NCBI GenBank assembly: GCA_041940305.1
Contig: JBGTSJ010000002.1
Location: forward strand, 62,001-126,000
Origin: JBGTSJ01 sp041940305
GTDB taxonomy: Bacteria; Planctomycetota; Planctomycetia; Planctomycetales; Planctomycetaceae
DNA length: 64,000 nucleotides
Direction: 5' to 3'
The notes under the pieces are model-generated. The model saw nothing but the letters and a program-made list of their open reading frames with translations. It searched no databases and was not told the origin of the DNA. The position numbers and the translations under genes are program-made. Of this stretch, positions 8,451 through 16,441 are shown piece after piece (the first letter of the stretch is position 1; the number at the start of each line of letters is the position of its first letter).

Positions 8451-9665
8451 ATGGAAGGAACGTTCAAAGGCTGGTTGCCGAACAAGTCGTATGGCTTTAT
8501 TTCGCCCGACGACGGAACTCCCGATATCTTTGTGCACACATCAGCTGCACGTAACGCCCGGGAGATGCGGGCCGGTGATCGGGTTGCATTCGATACCGTT
8601 GAAACGGAGAAAGGCCCCAACGCGACTAACCTATACGTCACCGTTTCGGCCCTCACATCTCAAGTCTCAGAACGTCGACGGGGACAGGTGAAGTTCTGGA
8701 ACGAACGCGGCTTCGGATTCATCGAACCGGAAAACGGAGACAACGACATCTTCGTTCACGTGAGCGAAGTTGCACGAGATGAGGGTGGATACTTGTGCGA
8801 TGGATACATCGTTGAGTATGCGGAGACCCAGGGGCAGAAAGGACCTCAGGCGAGCGACGTTCGCGTCGTGGGATGGAAACCTGCATCCGACCACTTGAGC
8901 GCGTTTGCTGATCTTGGGGGTCCTGGATGGCTCGATAAGCTCGCTTACGAGCTTGCTGAAAAGGAGCCGTGGGAGTATCGCCACGCAACTGCTGGCGAGC
9001 CAATTCCGGTACTTCGGAGTTATATCAAGCACACGTTTCGTCGATTGGAGGAGATGAACAACGGCATTGGATTCAGCTCAGATCAACAGATCGCCGCGTT
9101 CAATACAGGTTTGGTGACTCCGAACCAAGAGGAAATCTATGGTGTATTTCGGAGGAATCCGAGACCTAATCGACAGCCTTGGAAACTTCAGGGCTTTCGC
9201 AAAGGAAGCGATTGGGACGTCATTGAAAAGTTTGGGTCGTCTCCGCCCCCGCTGGCCAACTATTTCGATGATCCGTCAGTTCTCCTTTATGACCGGCGCT
9301 GCGAATTGTTCATCAACATCGATCACGTTATGGAGAATCTAGACCGTTTCCCCCAACACCTGCAGGCCAATCCCTACGTGGCTCGTCAACTTCTGATCAG
9401 CGCTGAAGCGACAACAAAGAAGCGAGTATACCGGAACTACAAGGCCGCAATCCCACAGTATTACCGCGACAAGGGCGGGGATGGCGGCGTGCAGCTCTTG
9501 CTGCCAATCTGCCTGGAAAACCCCGCAAAGGCAGATTTGGCTCTCGTTGTAGCCAAGAACGATGCCGGCAACGCCTACCGAGGGTCTACTGTGCTAACCT
9601 TGGATATGGCGTACAATAATGCGAGGCTCCTTGCGCGACCCGATACCGAGTGGCTGCAGCCCTGA
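8451..9665 (+). CDS. Double cold-shock-domain protein with C-terminal DUF3825
   Basis: A 404-residue, apparently cytoplasmic protein. Two cold-shock domains lie in tandem: residues ~1-70 (GTFKGWLPNKSYGFISPDDG, DIFVHTSA) and ~78-145 (GQVKFWNERGFGFIEPENG, DIFVHVSE). Both keep the aromatic RNP-like motifs used for single-stranded nucleic-acid binding. The remaining ~230 residues match my recollection of DUF3825, including the closing block LTLDMAYNNARLLARP. Codon use is visibly less G+C-rich than in neighbouring genes, which suggests acquisition by transfer. It stands alone between repeats. RNA binding is well supported; the role of the C-terminal domain is unknown. Confidence 0.85.
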   Translation: MEGTFKGWLPNKSYGFISPDDGTPDIFVHTSAARNAREMRAGDRVAFDTVETEKGPNATNLYVTVSALTSQVSERRRGQVKFWNERGFGFIEPENGDNDIFVHVSEVARDEGGYLCDGYIVEYAETQGQKGPQASDVRVVGWKPASDHLSAFADLGGPGWLDKLAYELAEKEPWEYRHATAGEPIPVLRSYIKHTFRRLEEMNNGIGFSSDQQIAAFNTGLVTPNQEEIYGVFRRNPRPNRQPWKLQGFRKGSDWDVIEKFGSSPPPLANYFDDPSVLLYDRRCELFINIDHVMENLDRFPQHLQANPYVARQLLISAEATTKKRVYRNYKAAIPQYYRDKGGDGGVQLLLPICLENPAKADLALVVAKNDAGNAYRGSTVLTLDMAYNNARLLARPDTEWLQP

Positions 9666-9703
9666 GTAATTAGTGGTCCGCCTAATTGCCATTGGTGCGA
9701 GTG

Positions 9704-10023
9704 TTACTCGGTGCAGCTGCTGGCTGGTCCAGCAGTGCCAGTGCAGGTTGACGTACGATTCAGCAGGTCCGGCAGCAGCGCGGTGAGCTTGGGGAGGTCG
9801 GGGTCCGTTTGTTCCAGCTCCAGCAAATGGTATCGCGCACTCGACGACCTCCAGTCGATGCAGCGCTTGCACCGTGCCCCCCTTAACGCGGCAATATAGG
9901 GAGCTTTCGCCTTCCATTCGTTGAACTTCGTTCGCCTAGCGGCGAACTGCGCTCCACCCGTGGCTACACGCCAGCGCCCCTGCCGGGGCGAAACCTCATC
10001 GGAGTTCTGAGCACCACTGCCGG
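9704..10023 (-). other. Doubtful ORF, possibly a frameshifted small gene
   Basis: The minus strand has an open frame containing FNEWKAKAPYIAALRGARC, a CKRC pair and LLELEQTDPDLPKL, which looks more protein-like than random. Its only in-frame ATG lies at 10108, inside the tandem repeat. Its C-terminus (TSTCTGTAGPASS) looks degenerate, while the overlapping frame reads AESYVNLHWHCWTSQQL, as if a frameshift had occurred near 9770. It may be a decayed gene or repeat-derived sequence. Confidence 0.25.
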
Positions 10024-10120
10024 GCGAAAGCTCATCGGAGTCCTGGGGGCTCCTGCCGGGTGAAACCTCATCGGAGTGCTGAACATCCCTGCCGGGGCGA
10101 AAGCTCATCGGAGTTTTGGC
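9981..10120 (+). repeat. Tandem repeat, ~36-bp unit, 3.9 copies
   Basis: Units begin at 9981, 10018, 10054 and 10090 with lengths 37, 36, 36 and a partial 31. A core of ~25 bases (tgccgggGCGAAa.CTCATCGGAGT) is kept while the last ~11 bases vary. There is no spacer-repeat alternation at CRISPR scale and no cas gene nearby, so it is a degenerate direct repeat. Confidence 0.85.
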
Positions 10121-10302
10121 GGGACAGCGATAAATCAGACGTTGTGTCGAACTGTCGTTGAGGGTTGCGTCGTGGTTGCGGTGGGGGGCAGAATGTGGGG
10201 CGGGTTAACTGGTTGGGGGTGGGGACGTCGAAGGGGGAGCGGCCGGGTTTTGTCGCCTGTTTGAGGGCGGGGGCCGGCGGCTGCTCGCAGGAGTCGACGG
10301 AA

Positions 10303-11649
10303 ATGCGGCAGATCCTGAAATGGCCGACCGGATGCCGGGCCTGGGCGGTGGGCCTGATGCTGTTGTGCGTGCTGCCGGCTGCGGCGCGGGGGCAGGCGCA
10401 GGGGCAGGGTTCGCGGCGGATTGAAGGGGGGGCGTGGCGCAGCGGGGAGCTCCGGGCGGGGGCGTTGCCGCGGCGTCCGACCGAAGCGGTCCCGGATTCG
10501 CCGCAGTTCTCGCGCGAGGCGCTGCTGGAGAACGGCAGCGTGCGCGGGGAGCTGACGCGCGAGGACCGGATCGATGAACTCGGACGGCTGGAGGACCGGT
10601 ACACGTTCACGGCGGAGGCGGGGGACCGGATCATTGTGGACATGGCGTCGCTTGAGTTTGACGCACTGCTGATGCTCACGCTGCCGGATGGACGCTCGCT
10701 GGAGTTTGATGACTTCGGCGGCGGGCGGAATCCGCGGATCGATATCGAGGCGGAGCAGTCGGGCCGTTATCTGCTGACGGCGACTTCGTATGGGTCGCTC
10801 GTGACCGGGCGGTACACGCTGGATGTGGAACTGGGGGACGGCGACACCGCGCCGGCGGCTCCGCATTCGGCGGCCGTTGCGGAAGGGCGGCGGCTGCTGG
10901 GCGTGTTTGTGGGCATCGCCGATTACGACGGCGAGGCGGAAGACCTGCCGCGGAGCGATCAGGACGCGAAGGTGCTGTACGACATCTTCACGCGACAGTT
11001 CGGGATGGAGCGGGCCGACAGTGCGCTGCTGCTCAATGAGGACGCGACCGTCGAGAACGTGATGGAGGCGGTTGAACGGATCGGACGCCGGGCGCAGCCG
11101 GACGACATGCTCATCTTCTTCTACTCCGGGCATGGCGGACAGGTGATGGGGCCGGCGGATGCGAAGGACCCGGACGGGGTGCATGAGACGCTGTTCGTGC
11201 GCGGGGGGGAGATCCGCGACGATGATTTCGCCGAGGCGATCAATCGATCCGAGGCGGGGCTGTGCCTGGTGGTGCTCGACTCGTGCCTGAGCGGGGGGTT
11301 CGCCAAGGACGTCGTGTCGGCGCCGGGACGGATGGGGATCTTCTCGTCGGAGGAAGACGTGCTGTCAGCCGTGCCGGACCGGATGGACGCGGGGGGGTAT
11401 CTCAGCCGGTTCTTCGCCGACGCGATCAGCGACTTCCGCGACGTGGCGGACGTGAACGGCAACCGGCAGCTGACGGCGTTCGAGCTGAGCGACTACCTGC
11501 ACGAGCGGTACCGGAACGACGTGCGACCGTCGGAGGCAGTCCCGAAGGGGGGAGACGGTTACGTGGACATCCGGGAGAATTTGCGGTACCAGCGGCTGGT
11601 CATTGATCGGAGCGGGATCCGGCACGACCAGGTGCTGTTTCGGTGGTGA
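10303..11649 (+). CDS. Exported caspase-like (C14) protease with PPC-type and EF-hand segments
   Basis: A 448-residue protein with a signal peptide (residues ~1-30, LMLLCVLPAAARG). A beta-rich pre-peptidase-like domain (about 75-180) is followed by a caspase/metacaspase domain (about 200-370). The catalytic pair is visible: His277 in YSGHGG and Cys328 in LDSCLSGG. After it, residues 383-394 (DVNGNRQLTAFE) form a canonical EF-hand calcium loop, so calcium-controlled activity, as in metacaspases, is plausible. The ATG at 10303 was chosen because the signal peptide starts there; an upstream in-frame extension to 10165 looks noncoding. It lies just before blaI/M56 on the same strand, but two dyads and a promoter separate them. 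Confidence 0.88.
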   Translation: MRQILKWPTGCRAWAVGLMLLCVLPAAARGQAQGQGSRRIEGGAWRSGELRAGALPRRPTEAVPDSPQFSREALLENGSVRGELTREDRIDELGRLEDRYTFTAEAGDRIIVDMASLEFDALLMLTLPDGRSLEFDDFGGGRNPRIDIEAEQSGRYLLTATSYGSLVTGRYTLDVELGDGDTAPAAPHSAAVAEGRRLLGVFVGIADYDGEAEDLPRSDQDAKVLYDIFTRQFGMERADSALLLNEDATVENVMEAVERIGRRAQPDDMLIFFYSGHGGQVMGPADAKDPDGVHETLFVRGGEIRDDDFAEAINRSEAGLCLVVLDSCLSGGFAKDVVSAPGRMGIFSSEEDVLSAVPDRMDAGGYLSRFFADAISDFRDVADVNGNRQLTAFELSDYLHERYRNDVRPSEAVPKGGDGYVDIRENLRYQRLVIDRSGIRHDQVLFRW

Positions 11650-11678
11650 GGGGCGGGTGCTTGGGCGCTTCCTGCCGG

Positions 11679-11702
11679 CCGCTTCCTGCCGGGCGCGGCT
11701 CT
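11679..11702. repeat. Dispersed GC-rich repeat (ccgcttcctgccgggcgcgg)
   Basis: Shares ~23 bases with 18157-18180 and, inverted, with 56140-56163. Preceded here by a partial tandem duplication of the same words. Probably a REP-like element. Confidence 0.55.
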
Positions 11703-11713
11703 TGAGGTTGGTG

Positions 11714-11758
11714 TTGACGACGAGTGTCGTCGGGGGTAGATTGACGACAGTTGTCGTC
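11714..11758 (+). promoter_or_regulatory. Promoter with two BlaI-type operator dyads
   Basis: Two near-identical inverted repeats: GACGAC-GAGT-GTCGTC at 11716-11731 and GACGAC-AGTT-GTCGTC at 11743-11758, with centres 27 bp apart. A -35 TTGACG (11714-11719) and a -10 TAGATT (11737-11742), 17 bp apart, overlap the first dyad, and the second dyad covers the likely start site. The BlaI start codon is 35 bases further on. This is the layout expected for autorepression by a dimeric BlaI/MecI repressor. The binding itself is inferred. Confidence 0.7.
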
Positions 11759-11792
11759 TGGGTGCGGGTCGCCGGTGCAGGGAAGGTTTGCG

Positions 11793-12188
11793 ATGCCGTC
11801 GGGGAAGTTGACTCCGGCTCAGTATGAGCTGATGCAGGTTGTGTGGAACTTCGGCAGGGACGGGGCGACCGTGGCCGAGGTGTGGCAGGCGGTCTCGGAA
11901 CAGCGGAGCGTGGGGCGGACGACGATTCTCAATCTGCTGGACCGGCTGGAGAAACGGGGCTGGCTGCGGCGGCATGAACAGGAGGGGGTCAACCGGTACG
12001 TCGCGGCCGTGGATCGGGACCGGACCGACGCCGAGCTGGCCCGCGGCTTTGTGCAGGAGTTCTTCGGGGGTTCCGCGACGAACCTGGTGATGAGCCTGCT
12101 GGGGTCCGCGGAACTGGACGCGGACGAACTGCAGCGGCTGCGGAAACTGCTCGCCAGCGCAGCGGCCAGACGGGAGCGGCAGCGATGA
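11793..12188 (+). CDS. BlaI/MecI/CopY-family winged-helix repressor
   Basis: A 131-residue DNA-binding protein. LTPAQYELMQVVWNFGRDGATVAEVW and VGRTTILNLLDRLEKRGWLRR form the family's winged helix (about residues 6-70), followed by a helical dimerisation tail. In the BlaI/BlaR1 scheme such repressors are inactivated when a partner M56 membrane peptidase triggers their cleavage, and that partner gene overlaps here by ATGA. Two operator-like dyads lie immediately upstream. The ATG at 11793 follows AGGGAAGG. The stimulus is unknown; no beta-lactamase is in the window. Confidence 0.92.
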   Translation: MPSGKLTPAQYELMQVVWNFGRDGATVAEVWQAVSEQRSVGRTTILNLLDRLEKRGWLRRHEQEGVNRYVAAVDRDRTDAELARGFVQEFFGGSATNLVMSLLGSAELDADELQRLRKLLASAAARRERQR

Positions 12189-14827
12189 ACGGGACGTACG
12201 CGCTCCCTGAGAATGTGCTGCTGCCGGCGGCGAGTGTGGCCGCGGGGTCGGTACTGCTGGCGTGCGTGGGATTGCTTGCAGCGCGCGGGGCGCGGGGGCA
12301 ACTTCCGCTGCGGCATGGTCTGCTGCTGACGACGCTGCTGCTGATCCTGGCCCTCCCGGTGCTCGCGCCGGTGGCGGCACAGTGCGGCATCGGGTGGCGT
12401 GTGCCCTCGATTGGTGGGAATTCCGTTGCGCCCGGCGATCCGGAGCCGGCCCCGCTGGAGGCAGTCCCTGCTGCCGAGGTTGCCTCGACGAATGAGCCGG
12501 CTGCGCACAATTCGTCATTTGATACCCGGGATGAGTTCGGGGAGGTCATTCTGTTCCCGGGGGCGCCGTCCGCACCGCAGGCGGAGACGAAGCCGTCCGG
12601 TTCGCAGGATGGAGATGCCACGGGAGTTGAGGAGTCCACCACGTCCGTGTGGGTCGAACCGCGGGTGAATGAACGTGCGGAAGCCGAGCCGGTCCACTCC
12701 GGGCTGAAAGCGCAAGCGTGGTCGCGGTGGGAATCGGCGGGGAGCCTGCTGGTAGCGGTCTGGGGGCTGGGAGCCTGCGTGTCCCTGCTGCGCGGATGGA
12801 GGGGGGCGGCGCGCTTGCGTCGAGTCCGCCGGAGTGCGGAGGTGGTGTGGGACGAGCGGCTGGTCGGTCTGCTTGAGGAATTATCAGGCCGCGCGGGACT
12901 GCGGCGTGTGCCGGCTCTGCTCGCGAGCGACGACGTGCCAGTGCCGTTCGTGCATGGTGTGCGGCGGCCGGCCGTGATTCTGCCGCGGGAGCTGTTGAGT
13001 GAATCCGTCGGCGCGATCCGTGCCGTGTTGATCCATGAGCTGGCGCATGTTCTCCGCCGGGACCTGCTGGTCGGGCGGGTGCAGCGGATCGCCGCGGCGC
13101 TGTACTGGTGGAACCCGCTGGTCCATCGACTGAACGTCCGGCTGGCCGACTCCCGTGAAGAGTTATGCGACAACCACGTTGTCCAGCAGACCGGCGACCC
13201 GCACGAATATGCGCGGGTGCTGCTGGAATCGGCGTCGCGCGCCGTGGCGGCGCCGGTGCTGCCGGTCATGGGGCTCGTCAGTCGCCGTCCGACTCCGTTC
13301 GCCCATCGCATCGACCGTCTGTTACAGGAGAACCGTCCGATGTCTACTTCGCTTGGCCGTATATCGCGGGTGCTGCTGCTGGTGTTCGCGTTCGCGCTGG
13401 GGGCCGTTTCGACGCTGGTGGTGGTGCTGAGGGAGGACCTCGCAGGAGGAGAGGGATCGATCGACATTGCCCTCGCCGATGGAAGCGTGAGGCTGGTTGA
13501 TCTGCAGGTGGCGGAGCCGGACGTTGTGCCAGCGACGCGGTCCGACGCGGCCAGTAATCAGGTCACTGGGGACTTCGGCGAGCCGGAGAGAGTGTTCGGG
13601 GACGCGGCGAGTGCAGACCATGACATGATCGGGTTGGCGTTCTCTGAACCGACACTGCCGGAGGAGAGTGCTGGCGATCCGTTCGCCGGCGATACTGTTG
13701 AGGAAGGGCCTTCGTTCGCGGGCGATGCATTCGCGGCGGAGCCGGCGGCAACAGCCGCGCTGCCACCACCTGCGGACTTCGCTCCTCGCGTATCAGACGC
13801 GGCGTGGGATCCATTTGGAGGTGTAGCAGCTCCGCCGCTGATCAGCCCTCACGACCGAGATCAGCCCAGTTCGCCTCAACCTCCAGGGAGGGCCAGCGAG
13901 CCGGTCACCGGTTTCCCGGTGGGGATGTCGGGTCCCGCTACCATTCCGGGAGAACGTTCGACGGGGCTCGCCACGAAGAGTGGCCTTGTCCTTATTCGTC
14001 TCGTTGGCAACGAAGATGGATCGCTCAAGGAACTCCGGTATCTCACGGAGGATCTCGGGAACAGCGATGAGGCGTTCGACTCGCTCAAGGAGCGGATCGA
14101 ATCTTGGATTCAGACAATCGCGCCGGATGGAGACTCGACAACCGAGGTGCAGATCGCCGCAGACAGGAATCTGCGTTACGAGCACGTCGCCCGCGCGGTC
14201 GAAGTGTGCGAGCCGCTGGTCGATCGGGTTTCGTTCGCGCGGGGGGAATCGGAGCAGCGGCTGGAGATCTCCATCGGCTTTGTCCGCGATGTGCAAGGCC
14301 AGCGGATCGTGGACCAGCCGGTCGTGTTCATCGGCGAGACGCTGGTGCAGCGCGGCGAAATCATGAAGGCCCTCGTATGGTGGCGGTCGGAGAACGCAAC
14401 GGCGTTCGAGAGCGGCGTGACGATCGCAATCCGCGCGGATGCCGACGTGGACTACAAGGTCGTGGAAGAAATCGTGCACGCGGCCCAAAGGGCGGGATTC
14501 GACCGGTTTGCGCTGAAGGCGCTGGAGAAGCAAGCGGAAGGGGAAGTCGGTCGAATTGAACGCCTGATTGACGTCAAGGACAACACTATCCTCAGCGTCG
14601 AAGTGACGCTCAACACGAATGCTGAAATCCGTCTTGGGCAAACACTATTCGCGTGGCCGGCTGACGATGCAGCCGGACCGGCGAGCGAAAAGTCCATCGG
14701 ACTGGAAGTTGTGGAAGTAAAGTCCGGTTCCTCCATCTGCCGCGTACTGTCGAGCGGTCCGGACGATCCAGTTGGCTACATTGTGGGCCGCTATCGCCCG
14801 GCTCGTGCTGGCGCGCACCCCATTTGA
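12185..14827 (+). CDS. M56 (BlaR1-type) membrane metallopeptidase with ExbD-like C-terminal domains
   Basis: An 880-residue protein. The N-terminal part has membrane segments (about 10-31, 39-62 and 180-200) and the zinc motif HELAH at 284-288 with the M56 follow-on WWNPLVHRLNVRLADSREEL. Another transmembrane segment lies near 398-420. A long Pro/Ala/Asp-rich linker then leads to two segments resembling the periplasmic fold of ExbD/TolR (VQIAADRNLRYEHVARAVE near 656-675, IAIRADADVDYKVVEEIVHAA near 747-768). It overlaps blaI by 4 nt. It probably senses a signal in the periplasm and relieves BlaI repression. The ExbD-like part is unusual for BlaR1 relatives. Confidence 0.85.
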   Translation: MNGTYALPENVLLPAASVAAGSVLLACVGLLAARGARGQLPLRHGLLLTTLLLILALPVLAPVAAQCGIGWRVPSIGGNSVAPGDPEPAPLEAVPAAEVASTNEPAAHNSSFDTRDEFGEVILFPGAPSAPQAETKPSGSQDGDATGVEESTTSVWVEPRVNERAEAEPVHSGLKAQAWSRWESAGSLLVAVWGLGACVSLLRGWRGAARLRRVRRSAEVVWDERLVGLLEELSGRAGLRRVPALLASDDVPVPFVHGVRRPAVILPRELLSESVGAIRAVLIHELAHVLRRDLLVGRVQRIAAALYWWNPLVHRLNVRLADSREELCDNHVVQQTGDPHEYARVLLESASRAVAAPVLPVMGLVSRRPTPFAHRIDRLLQENRPMSTSLGRISRVLLLVFAFALGAVSTLVVVLREDLAGGEGSIDIALADGSVRLVDLQVAEPDVVPATRSDAASNQVTGDFGEPERVFGDAASADHDMIGLAFSEPTLPEESAGDPFAGDTVEEGPSFAGDAFAAEPAATAALPPPADFAPRVSDAAWDPFGGVAAPPLISPHDRDQPSSPQPPGRASEPVTGFPVGMSGPATIPGERSTGLATKSGLVLIRLVGNEDGSLKELRYLTEDLGNSDEAFDSLKERIESWIQTIAPDGDSTTEVQIAADRNLRYEHVARAVEVCEPLVDRVSFARGESEQRLEISIGFVRDVQGQRIVDQPVVFIGETLVQRGEIMKALVWWRSENATAFESGVTIAIRADADVDYKVVEEIVHAAQRAGFDRFALKALEKQAEGEVGRIERLIDVKDNTILSVEVTLNTNAEIRLGQTLFAWPADDAAGPASEKSIGLEVVEVKSGSSICRVLSSGPDDPVGYIVGRYRPARAGAHPI

Positions 14828-15098
14828 CCGTCGCCTGGCGCTAACGGAGCGTTGCAACGGGAGGGTGTTGTGTAAGTCACGTGTAACTCACGACTTCTCC
14901 ACTGTGGGGTGGCACAGGTTCGTAGAAGCTGTGGGCCGCAGGCCTTGGAAACGCAGGCTGGGGGCGCAAACCAGGATGAATGCCTGCCTCAGCTGGACGC
15001 CCGAGACAGGTTTCCTGTGCTGCGCACACTGCTTGTTCCAAGCAGTGCCACCCGCGCGAAAACTCGATGAACTCGCTCATGGAAGTGCTATCGACGCC
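14828..15098. other. Intergenic with double-hairpin repeat (15006-15047)
   Basis: Between the convergent M56 and Dus genes. Contains the third copy of the double-hairpin repeat: ACAGG-TTT-CCTGT and CACTGCTTG-TTC-CAAGCAGTG (15027-15047). Its second stem differs from copies 1 and 2 by a compensating A-T to T-A change. No gene seen. Confidence 0.7.
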
Positions 15099-16325
15099 TT
15101 ACCACTTTTCCACCGGCCCTGATGGCACCGGGACGTAGGCGTCGGTGAGCGTGCCGTCGCGGTTACCGTGGATGGGGCCTTCTTCACGGACGCGTTCGAT
15201 CAGGGCGTCGAAGTCGGCGCGGGTTTGGGCGAGCTGGAACTCGTGGCGGAGGGCGGCGCGGACGCGGAGGCCTTTGAGGTACCAGTGGGCCATCTTGCGG
15301 AAGCTGCGGAGGGCGCGGGGGCCGACCTGGTCTTCGAGGTAGCCGAATTGGCGGACCATGAGTTCCAGCCGGTCGTCGAATGAGCCGGGGGGATCGAATT
15401 CGCCGGTCCGTTCCCAGGCGTCGAGCTGCGAGAAGATCCAGGGATTGGCGAGAGCGCCGCGGCCGATGGAGACGCCGTGGCAGCCGGTTTCGTGCAGCAT
15501 CTGCGCGGCGTCGGCGACCGTGCGGACGTCGCCATTGCCGATGACGGGGATGCGTTCGACCGCTGCGACGACCTGGCGGATGCCGTCGCGGTTGACGTGG
15601 CCGGTGAACCCCTGGGCGCGCGTGCGGCCGTGGATGGCGACGGCGGCGACGCCGGCCTGCTCGAACTCGCGGGCGAAGAACGGGGCCGTGAGCTGCGAGT
15701 CGTCCCAGCCGAGCCGCATCTTGACGGTGACCGGGATGCGGACCGCTTCGACGACGGTGCGGACGAGGGTGACGGTGGCGGACTCGCTGCACATCATGGC
15801 GGAGCCGGCGCCCCCCTTGGTGATGCGGTCCACGGGGCAGCCCATGTTGATGTCGATGGAATGCACGCCGCGGGCTTCGAGGAGTTGTGCGGCGTCCCGC
15901 ATGACGGCGGGGTCGCCGCCGAAGATCTGCACGGCGAAGGGGCTGTCCTCCGGGCAGGTCTCGATGAGCTGGAACGACTTGGCGCTGCCTTCGAGCAAGC
16001 CGCGGGCGCTGACGAGGTCCGTCGTGGCGAGACCGACGCCGCCGAGTTCACGGACGATGCGGCGGAAGGGGAGGTTCGTGAAGCCGGCGAGGGGGGAGAG
16101 GAGATAGCGCGTGGCGAGGCGGAGGGGGCCGTACTGCAGGGGAGGGCGGGGGAACGGGCGCGGGACGGATGGCGCCGGTGTGTGGGCGTTGGCGCTGCGC
16201 GGGTCGGATTGCGGCCCCTCACCCCCGGCCCCTCTCCCCCGATGCAGCGGCGTTCGAGTGGGGTGCTGCTGCGGGGGAGAGTTGGGGAGTAGTCCGGCGT
16301 GTGGTTGGGAGAGGGCCGCAGTCAT
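15099..16325 (-). CDS. tRNA dihydrouridine synthase (DusB-like)
   Basis: FMN enzyme that reduces uridines in tRNA. The core begins with LRLATRYLLSPLAGFTNLPF. It includes INMGCPVDRITKGGAGSAMM with the catalytic cysteine, VTVKMRLGWDD, AVAIHGRTRAQGFTG, VIGNGDVRTVADA and VSIGRGALANPWIF, all Dus/TIM-barrel signatures. The start is uncertain: family homology begins near 16139, and the nearest in-frame ATG is at 16325. The ~60 residues between are Pro/Arg-rich and partly encoded by a palindromic repeat (16215-16281). A shorter protein from a non-ATG start near 16139 is possible. It stands alone on the minus strand. Confidence 0.88.
   Translation of the reverse strand: MTAALSQPHAGLLPNSPPQQHPTRTPLHRGRGAGGEGPQSDPRSANAHTPAPSVPRPFPRPPLQYGPLRLATRYLLSPLAGFTNLPFRRIVRELGGVGLATTDLVSARGLLEGSAKSFQLIETCPEDSPFAVQIFGGDPAVMRDAAQLLEARGVHSIDINMGCPVDRITKGGAGSAMMCSESATVTLVRTVVEAVRIPVTVKMRLGWDDSQLTAPFFAREFEQAGVAAVAIHGRTRAQGFTGHVNRDGIRQVVAAVERIPVIGNGDVRTVADAAQMLHETGCHGVSIGRGALANPWIFSQLDAWERTGEFDPPGSFDDRLELMVRQFGYLEDQVGPRALRSFRKMAHWYLKGLRVRAALRHEFQLAQTRADFDALIERVREEGPIHGNRDGTLTDAYVPVPSGPVEKW
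16215..16281. repeat. Palindromic CCCCTC...GGGGAG repeat, copy 1
   Basis: Left arm 'cccctcacccccggcccctc', loop with 'gatgcagcggcgttcgag', right arm 'gcgggggagag'. Almost identical to 16356-16427. Shorter relatives lie inside genes at 30915-30987 and 36515-36589. Confidence 0.8.
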
Positions 16326-16355
16326 GGTGCTGGAGTGGCGGACGCGTTGCAGTTG

Positions 16356-16427
16356 CCCCTCACCCCCAGCCCCTCTCCCCCGATGCAGCGGCATTCGAGT
16401 GGGGTACTGCTGCGGGGGAGAGGGGGG
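16356..16427. repeat. Palindromic CCCCTC...GGGGAG repeat, copy 2
   Basis: Same element as 16215-16281 in the same orientation, with a few substitutions and a longer right arm (gcgggggagagggggg). Lies between the Dus and monooxygenase-fold genes. Confidence 0.8.
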
Positions 16428-16441
16428 AAGGTTGGGGGGTG

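Noticed and set aside
9981..10120. CRISPR array
   Set aside because: Units abut without spacers of constant size, the variable part is only ~11 bases, and no cas genes are near.
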